Notes: generated by a model not told the origin, from the letters alone. 64,000 nucleotides of DNA from Flavobacterium potami (GCF_020026915.1 NZ_JAINUY010000004.1:496001-560000), one strand, 5' to 3'. Shown: positions 18,562 through 27,390, counted from the first letter of the stretch. Numbers and translations: made by a program.

Positions 18562-20115
18562 ATGACAACAATAGCATCACAATTTGGAATGAAGGAAGCT
18601 CTGGAAAAATTGGGCATTAAAACAATAAATGAAGGAACATCGACAGGCGTAAATAACTTTTCGTCTGGAGAGATTTTGGAAAGTTATTCACCAGTTGACG
18701 GAAAATTAATTGCTTCGGTAAAAATGACTACTGCAGAAGATTACGAAAAAACAATTCAGACAGCAGCAGAAGCTTTTAAAAAGTTCAGATTAATTCCTGC
18801 TCCTCAGCGTGGTGAAATTGTACGTCAGTTTGGAGAAAAATTGAGAGAAAACAAACAAGCCTTAGGAAAATTGGTTTCTTATGAAATGGGAAAATCATTG
18901 CAGGAAGGATTTGGAGAAGTTCAAGAAATGATTGATATCTGCGATTTTGCAGTTGGTTTATCGCGCCAGCTTCACGGATTGACGATGCATTCTGAAAGGC
19001 CAGGTCACCGTATGTATGAACAATACCATCCATTAGGAATCGTTGGAATTATTTCGGCATTTAATTTCCCAGTTGCAGTTTGGTCTTGGAACACAGCTTT
19101 GGCTTGGATTTCTGGAGATGTCTGCGTTTGGAAACCATCTGAAAAAACACCTCTTTGTGGTATTGCTTGTCAAAATATAATTGCTCAGGTTATTAAAGAA
19201 AACAATCTTCCAGAAGGAATTTCATGCTTAATAAATGGCGATTACAAAATAGGAGAAATGCTAACTGCCGACACGCGTATTCCGCTTATTTCGGCAACAG
19301 GTTCTACTAGAATGGGGAAAATTGTAGCCCAAACTGTTGCAGGAAGATTAGGTAAATCATTGTTAGAATTAGGAGGAAATAATGCCATTATTGTTACTCC
19401 AGATGCCGATATAAAAATGACGGTTATTGGAGCTGTTTTCGGAGCTGTTGGAACAGCAGGACAAAGATGTACTTCAACAAGAAGATTGATTATCCACGAA
19501 AGTATTTATGATAAAGTAAAAGATGCTTTAGTGGCGGCTTACAGACAATTAAGAATCGGAAATCCGCTTGACGAAAATAACCATGTTGGACCACTAATCG
19601 ATACTCATGCGGTTGAAATGTATGCTGCTGCTTTGAATAAAGTGGTTGCTCAAGGTGGAAAAATTTTGGTTGAAGGAGGAGTACTTTCCGGCGAAGGTTA
19701 CGAAAGCGGATGTTATGTAAAACCAGCAATTGCGGAGGCTGAAAATTCTTTTGAAATTGTACAACATGAAACATTTGCTCCGGTTCTGTATTTACTTAAA
19801 TATTCTGGCGAAGTTGAAAATGCAATCGAAATTCAAAATGGTGTTGCTCAAGGATTATCTTCTGCAATTATGACTAATAATTTACGTGAGGCTGAGAGAT
19901 TTTTGTCTGCAACGGGTTCTGATTGCGGAATCGCTAATGTAAACATTGGAACTTCTGGTGCTGAAATTGGTGGAGCTTTTGGTGGAGAAAAAGAAACCGG
20001 AGGCGGACGTGAATCTGGTTCTGATGCTTGGAAAATTTATATGAGACGCCAAACTAATACCATCAATTATACAACAAATCTTCCGCTAGCGCAGGGAATC
20101 AAATTTGATTTGTAA
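18562..20115 (+). CDS. ALDH7-type aldehyde dehydrogenase (aminoadipate-semialdehyde dehydrogenase-like)
   Basis: A 517-residue NAD-dependent aldehyde dehydrogenase. The catalytic Cys303 lies in GTAGQRCTSTRR and the general base Glu269 in LELGGNN; the nucleotide-binding GSTRMGK is at 247-253. The closest match by pattern is the ALDH7 group (antiquitin, piperidine-6-carboxylate dehydrogenase), which oxidises alpha-aminoadipate semialdehyde in lysine breakdown. Signs are the start SYSPVDGKLIASV, the run NFPVAVWSWN and the end GGGRESGSDAWKIYMRRQTNTINY. It is a single gene with its own terminator. Substrate assignment is by subfamily likeness only. Confidence 0.88.
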   Translation: MTTIASQFGMKEALEKLGIKTINEGTSTGVNNFSSGEILESYSPVDGKLIASVKMTTAEDYEKTIQTAAEAFKKFRLIPAPQRGEIVRQFGEKLRENKQALGKLVSYEMGKSLQEGFGEVQEMIDICDFAVGLSRQLHGLTMHSERPGHRMYEQYHPLGIVGIISAFNFPVAVWSWNTALAWISGDVCVWKPSEKTPLCGIACQNIIAQVIKENNLPEGISCLINGDYKIGEMLTADTRIPLISATGSTRMGKIVAQTVAGRLGKSLLELGGNNAIIVTPDADIKMTVIGAVFGAVGTAGQRCTSTRRLIIHESIYDKVKDALVAAYRQLRIGNPLDENNHVGPLIDTHAVEMYAAALNKVVAQGGKILVEGGVLSGEGYESGCYVKPAIAEAENSFEIVQHETFAPVLYLLKYSGEVENAIEIQNGVAQGLSSAIMTNNLREAERFLSATGSDCGIANVNIGTSGAEIGGAFGGEKETGGGRESGSDAWKIYMRRQTNTINYTTNLPLAQGIKFDL

Positions 20116-20120
20116 AACTT

Positions 20121-20132
20121 AAAATCTAAAAT
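20121..20132. repeat. AAAATCTAAAAT 12-mer
   Basis: A short intergenic word just after the ALDH stop. The same 12-mer, in either orientation, is seen at 14142-14153, 40277-40288, 40387-40398 and 54459-54470, all between genes. Confidence 0.45.
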
Positions 20133-20138
20133 TAATTT

Positions 20139-20176
20139 AAACCGCTTTTTCATTTTTTGAAGAAGCGGTTTTTTTA
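20139..20176 (+). terminator. Terminator after the ALDH gene
   Basis: The stem AAACCGCTT / AAGCGGTTT (20139-20147 with 20163-20171) is followed by a T-run. Confidence 0.8.
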
Positions 20177-20245
20177 ATGCTATAATTTGTAGTATTTTTA
20201 TTTTGATTTCTACTTGCCCAGATTTTAATTGATACCTAAACAAAA

Positions 20246-21058
20246 ATGATATTAATTTTTTTAGCCGGACTTACCTCTTTTGGATACGGATTTATTGGAG
20301 TTCTTCTTTTATCTTTTCTGTTGGCTTACTTATGGATAAAATCTTCTAAAAAAGGAGAAAAAATAGGCTGCTTATCAATTGGTCTTACAGCACTTATAAT
20401 TTGGTTTGTCTTACTGTTTCCAACCTTTTTTACTTTTTCAATTATCGAAAACGGAAATGAGGTCGCCCAAATAGGACTTGCTGTTTTTTGGACTTTAATT
20501 TTGGGATTGGTTATTTATTTTGCAGTTTCAAAAAATACGACAACAGGAAAAAAAGTAATTTTATCTTTCTTCAAATACTTGCTTTATCTCATTTTTACAG
20601 GATTGTTTTTAGTTCTGTTTTTTGGAATGGCTTACTATGTTTATCTAAGACTTTTTACCACAGAAAAGCAAGAAGATCCTATTTGGGTAGCCTTCATATG
20701 TATTTTCTTCACGGCATCACTTATTTTAGCAGGAATAGGCTTTTTTAACCGAAATAAAGAAGAGAAGAAAAAAGAAAAAACAACTTTTTATGAGCTAGAA
20801 AAAGCAAAATTAAAACCGGAATCTGTAGTAGAGTTGGATTTGACCGACACTAAATTAAGCGTATTTCCAGAAGAGATTTTAAGGTTTAAAAATTTGAAGT
20901 TTCTTACTTTAAGTAATAATGAGATTAGTGAAATTCCAAATGAAATCAATAAACTACAATTTCTCATCGGAATCAATTTAAGTGATAATCCAATTTCGGA
21001 TCAGGAAAAAAACAGAATTAGAAAATTGCTTTCTAAAGAAGTTGAAATCGTATTTTAA
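20246..21058 (+). CDS. Membrane protein with C-terminal leucine-rich repeats
   Basis: A 270-residue protein with about five transmembrane helices (roughly 2-30, 42-66, 74-94, 108-135, 146-167), a charged KEEKKKEK linker, and a C-terminal leucine-rich repeat segment at about 191-255 containing LDLTDTKLSVFPEEI, LKFLTLSNNEISEIPNEI and LIGINLSDNPIS. The repeat domain is short (about three units) and is predicted to be cytoplasmic. It begins a tight plus-strand cluster with the GIDE-domain gene (9-base gap), lemA and a small membrane gene. Leucine-rich repeats usually bind proteins. No known function is recognised. Confidence 0.75.
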   Translation: MILIFLAGLTSFGYGFIGVLLLSFLLAYLWIKSSKKGEKIGCLSIGLTALIIWFVLLFPTFFTFSIIENGNEVAQIGLAVFWTLILGLVIYFAVSKNTTTGKKVILSFFKYLLYLIFTGLFLVLFFGMAYYVYLRLFTTEKQEDPIWVAFICIFFTASLILAGIGFFNRNKEEKKKEKTTFYELEKAKLKPESVVELDLTDTKLSVFPEEILRFKNLKFLTLSNNEISEIPNEINKLQFLIGINLSDNPISDQEKNRIRKLLSKEVEIVF

Positions 21059-21067
21059 TTTAGAGTT

Positions 21068-22111
21068 ATGAATGAATTTTTAGAGTTTATAAATCAAAGC
21101 AGGGCAGATGTAGCGCAGGTTATCTTTCTGATGCTCTTTAGTATGGGGATTGCTTTGTTTTTGACCATAATTTTTGCGGGACTTTACAATTTGAAATTTC
21201 CAAATTGGCTTTTCTTTGTTTTATGTCCAATATTGGTTGGTACCAGTTTTTTAATTGATGACAGATTTCCGTTGCCGGTTATGTTGCTTTTATTTATATC
21301 TGTTTTTTTCTTTGGCATAATCGGAGCAATTATTTCTGGGATTAGAAGCAGTAAAGAGGAAAAAATAGAAAGAGAAAAGTTCAATCGAAAACATAATATT
21401 CCAAAGACAACTTTGATGCAAAAAGTTCTAGGATTTTTAATTGTAGTTGGAATCTTTGGAGCTTTTATTTTGCTCGCTCAAACAGAGAATTTGAAACTTC
21501 TTTTTTTACTTATACCTGGTTTCATAATAATTAAGAATATATTTTTTCCAAGTAATAAAAGTAGATTTATGCGTTTGCAGTCTATTTTGCCAACATCAAA
21601 AGTTGATGCTATTGCAATGGGCCAGGTTGAAATTGAAGGTGATTTGGAAGAAATTGAACCTATTATTTCGCCTTATTTTAGTAAACCTTGTATAGGTTAT
21701 TTTTATAAAATTGAAAAAGAAAGTCCGCGAGATGATGATGGACGAACAACTTATAGCACCGTTTTCACGGAATGCAAAACAGGAAAGTTTAAAATAAAAG
21801 ACGAAACGGGATCAGTAACAGTTGATGGGGAGGGATTAGAATTTTATTTCGACCGTGTTGACCAACAAGCAGGAGGAAAGATGAGATACAGCGAAACATA
21901 TTTGAAACATAATGACTATATGTTTTTGATAGGAAATGCATCTTCTGATAACGGAACCACGATTATTCAAAAAGGAAGCTCTGATGCTGTCTTTGGTATC
22001 GCAGTTCCAAGAAGTATTTCATTTAGAAATAAATACAAACCATTACTAGATTCTTTTTTAGTGACTTTATTTTTCATTTCAATTTTACTCATTTATATCA
22101 TTTTAAATTAA
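21068..22111 (+). CDS. GIDE/BAM-domain membrane protein without RING finger
   Basis: A 347-residue protein with five N-terminal hydrophobic helices (about 17-38, 45-62, 70-92, 118-136, 142-160), a soluble domain at about 176-300 and a last helix at 327-346. The soluble part matches the GIDE domain known from the mitochondrial E3 ligase MULAN: GQVEIEGDLEEIEPIISPYFSKPCIGYFYKIEKE, split by a loop, then a beta-rich region with TGSVTVDGEG. The RING finger of the eukaryotic proteins is absent, as expected for prokaryotic members. It lies 6 bases before lemA, a pairing that suggests a shared membrane process. Function is unknown. Confidence 0.7.
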   Translation: MNEFLEFINQSRADVAQVIFLMLFSMGIALFLTIIFAGLYNLKFPNWLFFVLCPILVGTSFLIDDRFPLPVMLLLFISVFFFGIIGAIISGIRSSKEEKIEREKFNRKHNIPKTTLMQKVLGFLIVVGIFGAFILLAQTENLKLLFLLIPGFIIIKNIFFPSNKSRFMRLQSILPTSKVDAIAMGQVEIEGDLEEIEPIISPYFSKPCIGYFYKIEKESPRDDDGRTTYSTVFTECKTGKFKIKDETGSVTVDGEGLEFYFDRVDQQAGGKMRYSETYLKHNDYMFLIGNASSDNGTTIIQKGSSDAVFGIAVPRSISFRNKYKPLLDSFLVTLFFISILLIYIILN

Positions 22112-22117
22112 AAAAAT

Positions 22118-22681
22118 ATGACTGCTCAAAATATTGCCATAATTGCTGGATTACTTCTGATACTTATATTTTTTAATCTATTCATCAGAATTTATAATAA
22201 ACTGATTGCATTAAAAAACAACTACGAAAAAGCGTTTAGAAATATTGATGTTATTTTGATGCAGAGAGCCGATGAAGTTCCTGAATTAGTAAAAGTAGCT
22301 TCTAAATTTATGGAACATGAGACGGCTATGCTGACCAATTTAACCAAATTAAGAACCGATTTTTTGAACGCTAAAACTGTAGAAGAAAAAATTGAGAATG
22401 CAAATGAATTTTCAAAATCAATGAAAAACTTATTTGCAGTTTCAGAGAATTATCCAACACTTTCATCCAACAGTAATTTTCTTGAGCTTCAGAAAAGAGT
22501 TTCTCAGATGGAAGATAAAATTGCAGACAGGAGAGAATTTTTTAATGATAGTGTCAATCTTTACAATGTCGGAATTCAGGAGTTCCCTAATTTTATTTTA
22601 GCTAAATTAATTGGTTATAAAACACAAGGTTTATTTGATGTAACACCAGAAGAAAAGAAATACGATGGAATTCAGTTTTAA
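22118..22681 (+). CDS. lemA: LemA family protein
   Basis: A 187-residue protein with one N-terminal transmembrane helix (IAIIAGLLLILIFFNLFIRIYN) followed by a long helical domain typical of LemA: NNYEKAFRNIDVILMQRADEVPELVKVASKF, the mid segment AVSENYPTLSSNSNFLELQKRVSQMEDKIADRREFFND and the end VNLYNVGIQEFPNFILAKLIGYK, each split by short loops. LemA proteins are widespread; their biochemical role is unsettled. It follows the GIDE gene by 6 bases and overlaps the next gene by 17 bases, indicating one operon. Confidence 0.93.
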   Translation: MTAQNIAIIAGLLLILIFFNLFIRIYNKLIALKNNYEKAFRNIDVILMQRADEVPELVKVASKFMEHETAMLTNLTKLRTDFLNAKTVEEKIENANEFSKSMKNLFAVSENYPTLSSNSNFLELQKRVSQMEDKIADRREFFNDSVNLYNVGIQEFPNFILAKLIGYKTQGLFDVTPEEKKYDGIQF

Positions 22682-23066
22682 TACTTTTTTGGGTTACGAA
22701 CATGAAATTAATGCTTTAGATGACCAAGTGCTTGTTTATGGTTTTGCTAGTATTATTTTTGGGATTGTTGGGTTGTTGATCATTGCCATGATTGTTCGTA
22801 AAATTGGGCTGAATTCATTAAACAGCTTTGTTATCCATCCTTTATTGCTATCACTGGGATTAACATTTTTTGTTGCCATTCTGCCGACTATTATTTTTTA
22901 TGTTGTCGCTTTAGATGTTTCAGGTGTAAAAATCGTATATAGTTGGATTGTTATTTTTATTGGAATGCTTTTGTTTGTATTGTTAAATCTTGAAACGATA
23001 AAAGATTTTTTCAAAGAATTTGGTAAAATGAGCGAACAACAAGAATTTAGAAACCGAAATAGGTGA
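22665..23066 (+). CDS. Small membrane protein of unknown function, last in the LemA cluster
   Basis: A 133-residue protein with three to four predicted transmembrane helices (about 25-46, 55-85, 92-113). I do not recognise a family. Its start codon lies inside lemA, giving a 17-base overlap that implies translational coupling. The C-terminal tail is charged and predicted to be cytoplasmic. A bidirectional terminator follows. Confidence 0.65.
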   Translation: MEFSFNTFLGYEHEINALDDQVLVYGFASIIFGIVGLLIIAMIVRKIGLNSLNSFVIHPLLLSLGLTFFVAILPTIIFYVVALDVSGVKIVYSWIVIFIGMLLFVLLNLETIKDFFKEFGKMSEQQEFRNRNR

Positions 23067-23090
23067 GAAATTTTAATTTTAGAATAAAAG

Positions 23091-23120
23091 AAAAAGGCTT
23101 CCTAATTTGGAAGCCTTTTT
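23091..23120. terminator. Bidirectional terminator between the LemA cluster and the pectate lyase
   Basis: A 12-bp stem (AAAAAGGCTTCC with GGAAGCCTTTTT), loop TAATTT, with A/T runs on both sides, lying between two convergent genes. Confidence 0.85.
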
Positions 23121-23133
23121 AGTTAAGTCAGTT

Positions 23134-25980
23134 TTACTTTTTAATAAGTGTTTGATTAATTGATCCGTCAACAGTAATAATTTTTGCTAGATAAGTTCCA
23201 GGAATTAAACTGCTAGTATCAATGCTTTCAGAGTTTCCAGAAGTAATTACTAGATTTCCAGAAACGTTGTAAATCAATATTTTTTGTACTTTTTGTTCTG
23301 GGTTTGCCAAGTATAAAGCACTTGAAAAAGGATTAGGATATAGAACTGTTTTTGTAGCTTCTGCAGTTATTGCTGAATCGGCTACTGTAGCGGTTTTTAA
23401 AGTGCTTCCGCCATAAACGGTGCTAATATAGAATAAGTTGGCAACAGAGTTTTTAGTAATAGAATGAGAGCCTGCAGCAACAGAAACGGTTACAATACCA
23501 GCAGATGCAGTATAAGAAACATTGTCAACTTTTATACTTCCTGTAAAAGTAGAATCAAAAACTAAAGTTAAGGTCGATGCACTTGTTGTTGTATACGTTA
23601 TTGATGTGCTTGATTCTATTTTTAAACGTTCAGTCAGCGTTAATCCATTATAAGTTACAGAACCTGGAGTTGAATTCATGTTTCCAGTAATAGTATAGAA
23701 TGAACTTGTTTTTCCAGAAGTTGTAAAATTATGAATTTCAGATCCGCCACCAGAACCAGTCGTGACAGTTATAGTTCCCGATGCAGTTGCAGGAGATCCC
23801 GCACTTCCTGAAGTTGCTATAGAATAAGATACGTTTGCGGTTGGCGTTCCTGTAATAGTAATTGTTTTTGAAGATGTATTTTTTACAAAAGATAATCCTG
23901 AAGCTGGTAATCCAGTTACAGTAACATCTGCAGCGTCTCCGCCCCAAGTAAATACAATAGATGCAATAGCTGTTCCAGAAGAAACTGTTTGATTATTGTT
24001 GCCAGTAGAAGTTAGCGTTTGATTTCCTGCAGCTGTAACGGTTACAGTTCCTGAACCAGTGGCAGGGGAACCACTAGTTCCAGAAGTTGCAATTGAGTAC
24101 GAAACGGTTGCAGTTGGTGTACCCGAAATAGTGATCGTTTTAGCTGTAGTATTTTTTACAAAAGTCAACCCAGAAGCTGGTATTCCTGTTACAGTTGCAT
24201 CTGTTGCATCGCCACCCCAAGTAAATACTATTGATGAGATTGCAGTGCCACTTGCAACAGTTTGGTTGTTGTTTGAAGAAGAAGTCAAAGTTAAAGTCTG
24301 TGTTCCAGCAGGCGGGTTTCCTTCCCCTTGTACAGCAACTAAAGTTCCAGTATAGTTGGTTAGCGTTGTTTTTAATGCTGCAATAACGGTAGAAGAAGTA
24401 TCATCTGTCGCATTGTTGAAAGTCCATTTTAAATCTCCTCCAGATACACGTCCTGCATATTGAGTAGTTTTTGTTTTGGCAGCAGCCGGAGTATCGATTA
24501 CTAAATTTTTCACATACAAATTAGCATCAGTATCAAAGTTGTTGTATGTATTTGCTCCAGATTTAGATTTTACAGAACTGCTTACCATTTCTCCTCTTGT
24601 AGTTGCAACGTACGCGTCAAAATCTGTTGTAGAGCTGATTTTTCCTGAAATATTATACAACGGATTAGGATCATTATAAGCTACAAAACGCATATTGTTG
24701 GTTCCGTTAGAAGCGTCAAAAGTATTGTTAAAGGCTTTAATGCTTCCTCCAGCTTCACCAGAGAAAGTTCCCATTGTTCCAGCATTATTTACTTGGTTAG
24801 CTTCGTCCCAAATATCAGAACCTTGAAGAGAAGTCAACATTGGGTGTTTACTGTTTCTGTAATAGTTTCCTTCAACAAAAAGAGAAGATCCCATAGTTGA
24901 TCCTGCACCATATTTACAAACTCCATCATAATAGTTATTATAAATGTGTGCGGAGTAATAACGTACACGAGGATGACGAGAATCTGAGTGGTCAAACCAG
25001 TTGTGGTGATAGGTTACATATAAACCAGCAGTTGTTCCTTCGCTTAAACCTAAAAGACTTGCTTTTCCATTATCCCAAAAGTGGTTGTAAGACATTGTGA
25101 TGTAAGTCGAAGTTTTATTGTCTAATGCTCCATCTCCTTTTATCTGGTCAGCATCACTTCCTGCATTTCCGTAGAATAAATCACAGTTGTGAACCCATAC
25201 GTGATCATTATCCTGTTGCATTCCTACGTTATCTCCCGCAGTACTATCGCAGTTCATAAATCCTAGATTGCTTACTTCTATGTTTGAAGCCGATTTCAAT
25301 CTAACTCCCCATCCATTCGCTACAGCATCATCTCCAATTCCTTCAATTGTTACGTAGCTAGAAGCGTTGTTAGAGTTTTCAATTACAACATCGCCACCTT
25401 CCATAACTGTCATATCAGTAATATTTCCGATTAAACGAATAATAAATGGGCGAGTGTCTTTTCCTTTTTTAATCGCATAAAGAATATTCTGTAAACCAAC
25501 GCAAGGATTAGCGCTAGCTCCTGTAATATTCATCGAAATGGTGTTTTTGGTATTTTGGGTGATATAAAGAATAACTGCATTATCCTTTGGAGTTCCATCT
25601 GCTTTGTATCCTCCAGGAACTCGACCTCCTTCAAACGCAAAACCATTTCTGTCTTGGGCTACTACGGTTAAGCTGCTTGTTGTAGTACCTGTTCCTTCTA
25701 TGCCATTTATAACAGGCTTTATTTTTACAGTATAATTTCCAGCTTTTAGTCCTGGAATGTCGGCACGAAAATAAGATCCGTAACTTCTAATAAGCTGGTC
25801 GTCAATTTTTTTGTCTGTCAATCCGTTACCAGTGTAGTAAACGTTGTAGGTCTGGGCACCGCTGACTGGTTGCCATTTAACAAAGGCAGATTCTAACCAG
25901 CCAGAAGCTTGATTAATTGTTTGAGCCCATAACTGGACTGTCATAAGAAAGACAGCCATGAAAAGTAGGTTTTTTTTCAT
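23134..25980 (-). CDS. Secreted pectate lyase (PL1) with duplicated domain and T9SS sorting signal
   Basis: The ATG at 25980 gives 948 residues starting with a signal peptide (MKKNLLFMAVFLMTVQLWAQ); an ATG at 26064 would add 28 residues and cover the operator, so it is less likely. A fibronectin-III-like start precedes the right-handed beta-helix, with family signatures DHVWVHNCDLFYG, MSYNHFWDNGKASLLG and SRHPRVR holding the catalytic arginine. Two near-identical modules of about 90 residues (SGTAISSIVFTWGGDATD and its copy) follow, then a beta-rich domain and a type A type IX sorting domain (VLYPNPFSSALYLANPE to the end). It would be exported through the T9SS to cleave pectate outside the cell. 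A candidate LacI-type operator lies upstream. Confidence 0.93.
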   Translation of the reverse strand: MKKNLLFMAVFLMTVQLWAQTINQASGWLESAFVKWQPVSGAQTYNVYYTGNGLTDKKIDDQLIRSYGSYFRADIPGLKAGNYTVKIKPVINGIEGTGTTTSSLTVVAQDRNGFAFEGGRVPGGYKADGTPKDNAVILYITQNTKNTISMNITGASANPCVGLQNILYAIKKGKDTRPFIIRLIGNITDMTVMEGGDVVIENSNNASSYVTIEGIGDDAVANGWGVRLKSASNIEVSNLGFMNCDSTAGDNVGMQQDNDHVWVHNCDLFYGNAGSDADQIKGDGALDNKTSTYITMSYNHFWDNGKASLLGLSEGTTAGLYVTYHHNWFDHSDSRHPRVRYYSAHIYNNYYDGVCKYGAGSTMGSSLFVEGNYYRNSKHPMLTSLQGSDIWDEANQVNNAGTMGTFSGEAGGSIKAFNNTFDASNGTNNMRFVAYNDPNPLYNISGKISSTTDFDAYVATTRGEMVSSSVKSKSGANTYNNFDTDANLYVKNLVIDTPAAAKTKTTQYAGRVSGGDLKWTFNNATDDTSSTVIAALKTTLTNYTGTLVAVQGEGNPPAGTQTLTLTSSSNNNQTVASGTAISSIVFTWGGDATDATVTGIPASGLTFVKNTTAKTITISGTPTATVSYSIATSGTSGSPATGSGTVTVTAAGNQTLTSTGNNNQTVSSGTAIASIVFTWGGDAADVTVTGLPASGLSFVKNTSSKTITITGTPTANVSYSIATSGSAGSPATASGTITVTTGSGGGSEIHNFTTSGKTSSFYTITGNMNSTPGSVTYNGLTLTERLKIESSTSITYTTTSASTLTLVFDSTFTGSIKVDNVSYTASAGIVTVSVAAGSHSITKNSVANLFYISTVYGGSTLKTATVADSAITAEATKTVLYPNPFSSALYLANPEQKVQKILIYNVSGNLVITSGNSESIDTSSLIPGTYLAKIITVDGSINQTLIKK
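23761..24303. repeat. Tandem duplication of about 270 bp within the pectate lyase gene
   Basis: Two adjacent units (about 23761-24030 and 24031-24303) encode the two copies of the module with NNNQTV, VFTWGGDA and PASGL. The DNA copies are clearly related but diverged, so this is an old duplication kept at protein level. Confidence 0.8.
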
Positions 25981-26047
25981 AAGTGTTTGTTTAAGATAGT
26001 TAATAAATAAAGTAAGTAGTTTTACTTTCGACTCCAAGTGGTTTAAT

Positions 26048-26061
26048 TGTAATCGATTACA
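26048..26061. promoter_or_regulatory. Candidate LacI-family operator upstream of the pectate lyase
   Basis: TGTAATCGATTACA is a perfect 14-base palindrome with a central CG, the form typical of LacI/GalR-family operators. It sits just downstream of a -7-like element, over the expected transcription start, which fits repression. Related sites TGTAATTTATTGCA (26150-26163) and TGTAATTTATTACA (26169-26182) lie about 100 bases upstream. Confidence 0.55.
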
Positions 26062-26149
26062 CAAAATTATAGATTAATTTTTAATACCGTAATTTTTTTA
26101 CTTAAAAAAAGAAGATGCTATAATTTTTTGGCTTTTTAAATGTTAAAAA

Positions 26150-26182
26150 TGTAATTTATTGCATTGATTGTAATTTATTACA
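26150..26182. promoter_or_regulatory. Two upstream operator-like sites
   Basis: TGTAATTTATTGCA and TGTAATTTATTACA start 19 bases apart. They share both half-sites (TGTAAT, ATTACA) with the palindrome at 26048-26061 but have TT in the centre. They could be auxiliary sites for looping or cooperative binding. Confidence 0.4.
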
Positions 26183-26404
26183 TATTGGTAGTTGCATGAG
26201 TAAACCCGTATTTTCGGAGCTTTAAATAATTCTATAATTTAAAAGAAATAGACTACAATAGATTCGCATTTTTTTAATTACATAAGTTACATTTTATTTT
26301 TTTGTAAGAAATAAATTATTTTTATGTTTTCAACAACAGATTATTCTTAAAAGTTGTGGCTCTAAAGTTGCATTTAAGATCAAAAAAGTAATTTCTAGAA
26401 ATAA

Positions 26405-26438
26405 AAAAGCCCTTTTGATTTTACTCAAAAGGGCTTTT
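26405..26438 (-). terminator. Terminator after the Bax-inhibitor-1 gene
   Basis: A 14-bp perfect stem (AAAAGCCCTTTTGA with TCAAAAGGGCTTTT) and a T-rich tail on the minus strand, 20 bases past the stop codon. It could also work in the other direction. Confidence 0.85.
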
Positions 26439-26457
26439 AAATTATTTAAAAGAAACT

Positions 26458-27228
26458 TTAGTCTTTACTTGAAACTTTTGATAGAAGTCTTAAAAATTCG
26501 ATATACAACCAAACCAATGTGATCATTAATCCCATTGCTCCGTACCATTCCATAAATTTTGGCATTCTTTCTTTTGCGCCTTTTTCTATTAAATCGAAAT
26601 CTAAAAATAAATTAAGAGCCGCAATAATGATTACAAAAACACTGATACCAATACTCATCATCGAATTTCCATAATGAACCGGTGTCCAGTTTGAAAACAT
26701 TGATATAACCCAAGAAAACAAATAATAAGTTGCAATTGCCAACGTTGCAGCAACTACTACTGATTTGAATTGTTCTGTAACTTTAACGATTTTGAACTTA
26801 TATAAACCAAGGCAAACTAAAAATGTAACCAGAGTTGCTCCAACAGCATTAATTACAATTCCAGGGAATTTTAATTCAAATATTGCAGAAATTCCTCCAA
26901 TAAATAAACCTTCAAATAAAGCATAAGCTGGAGCTAAATAAGGAGAAGCTTGAGGTTTAAAAGTAGAAATAATTACAATGATAAGACCAATAATTGCACC
27001 TCCAATCATTGGCAACATTGGATTCATTCCATTAAAAGCCATCCACCATGTTACCATAGCGGCGCCACATAAAATTAGAAATAAAATTGCTGTTTTGTTG
27101 ATTGTTCCAGACACCGTCATTTCTTGATTGTAATCAATAATTTGAGCTTGGTGTACTTCTGTTCTTGGTTCAGCATTTGATGAAAAACGCTTACTGTTTA
27201 AGAATGGATTTTTTGAATTAAAGTTCAT
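26458..27228 (-). CDS. Bax inhibitor-1/YccA family membrane protein
   Basis: A 256-residue protein with seven predicted transmembrane helices starting near residue 47 (TAILFLILCGAAMVTWWMAF). The C-terminal segment (LNLFLDFDLIEKGAKERMPKFMEWYGAMGLMITLVWLYIEFLRLLS, with the paired aspartates in DFD) is characteristic of the YetJ-like Bax inhibitor-1 branch, members of which conduct calcium in a pH-dependent way. It is a single gene with its own consensus promoter and terminator. Confidence 0.92.
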   Translation of the reverse strand: MNFNSKNPFLNSKRFSSNAEPRTEVHQAQIIDYNQEMTVSGTINKTAILFLILCGAAMVTWWMAFNGMNPMLPMIGGAIIGLIIVIISTFKPQASPYLAPAYALFEGLFIGGISAIFELKFPGIVINAVGATLVTFLVCLGLYKFKIVKVTEQFKSVVVAATLAIATYYLFSWVISMFSNWTPVHYGNSMMSIGISVFVIIIAALNLFLDFDLIEKGAKERMPKFMEWYGAMGLMITLVWLYIEFLRLLSKVSSKD

Positions 27229-27250
27229 ATTTATATCATTTAATTGAACT

Positions 27251-27279
27251 CAAATATATGGAGATTTTTTGAAGTGCAA
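27251..27279 (-). promoter_or_regulatory. Promoter of the Bax-inhibitor-1 gene
   Basis: On the minus strand, TTG (27279-27277), an 18-base spacer and TATATTTG (27258-27251) match the consensus, 22 bases upstream of the start codon. Confidence 0.6.
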
Positions 27280-27334
27280 TTATTAGAAAGGGTTTTTTAA
27301 CATGAATTTCTATTCTATGATTTGTAGGATAAAA

Positions 27335-27365
27335 AAAGTCCATCAAAATGAATCTGATGGACTTT
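27335..27365 (-). terminator. Terminator of the nuo operon
   Basis: The stem AAAGTCCATCA / TGATGGACTTT with a T-run on the minus strand lies 26 bases past the nuoN stop codon and closes the complex I operon. Confidence 0.85.
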
Positions 27366-27390
27366 CTTCTATTTTATTTTGAAAATTATT

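Larger units (their letters stand above)
25981..26457. other. Regulatory region upstream of the pectate lyase
   Basis: A 477-base gap with no gene. It holds a -7-like TAATTTTG on the minus strand (26069-26062), a 14-bp palindrome directly downstream of it (26048-26061), two related palindromic sites at 26150-26163 and 26169-26182, A/T-rich sequence, and the terminator of the Bax-inhibitor gene at 26405-26438. Confidence 0.7.

Noticed and set aside
24059..24355. Open frame opposite the pectate lyase
   Set aside because: It is a low-complexity mirror of the duplicated module on the other strand, without a start signal of its own.
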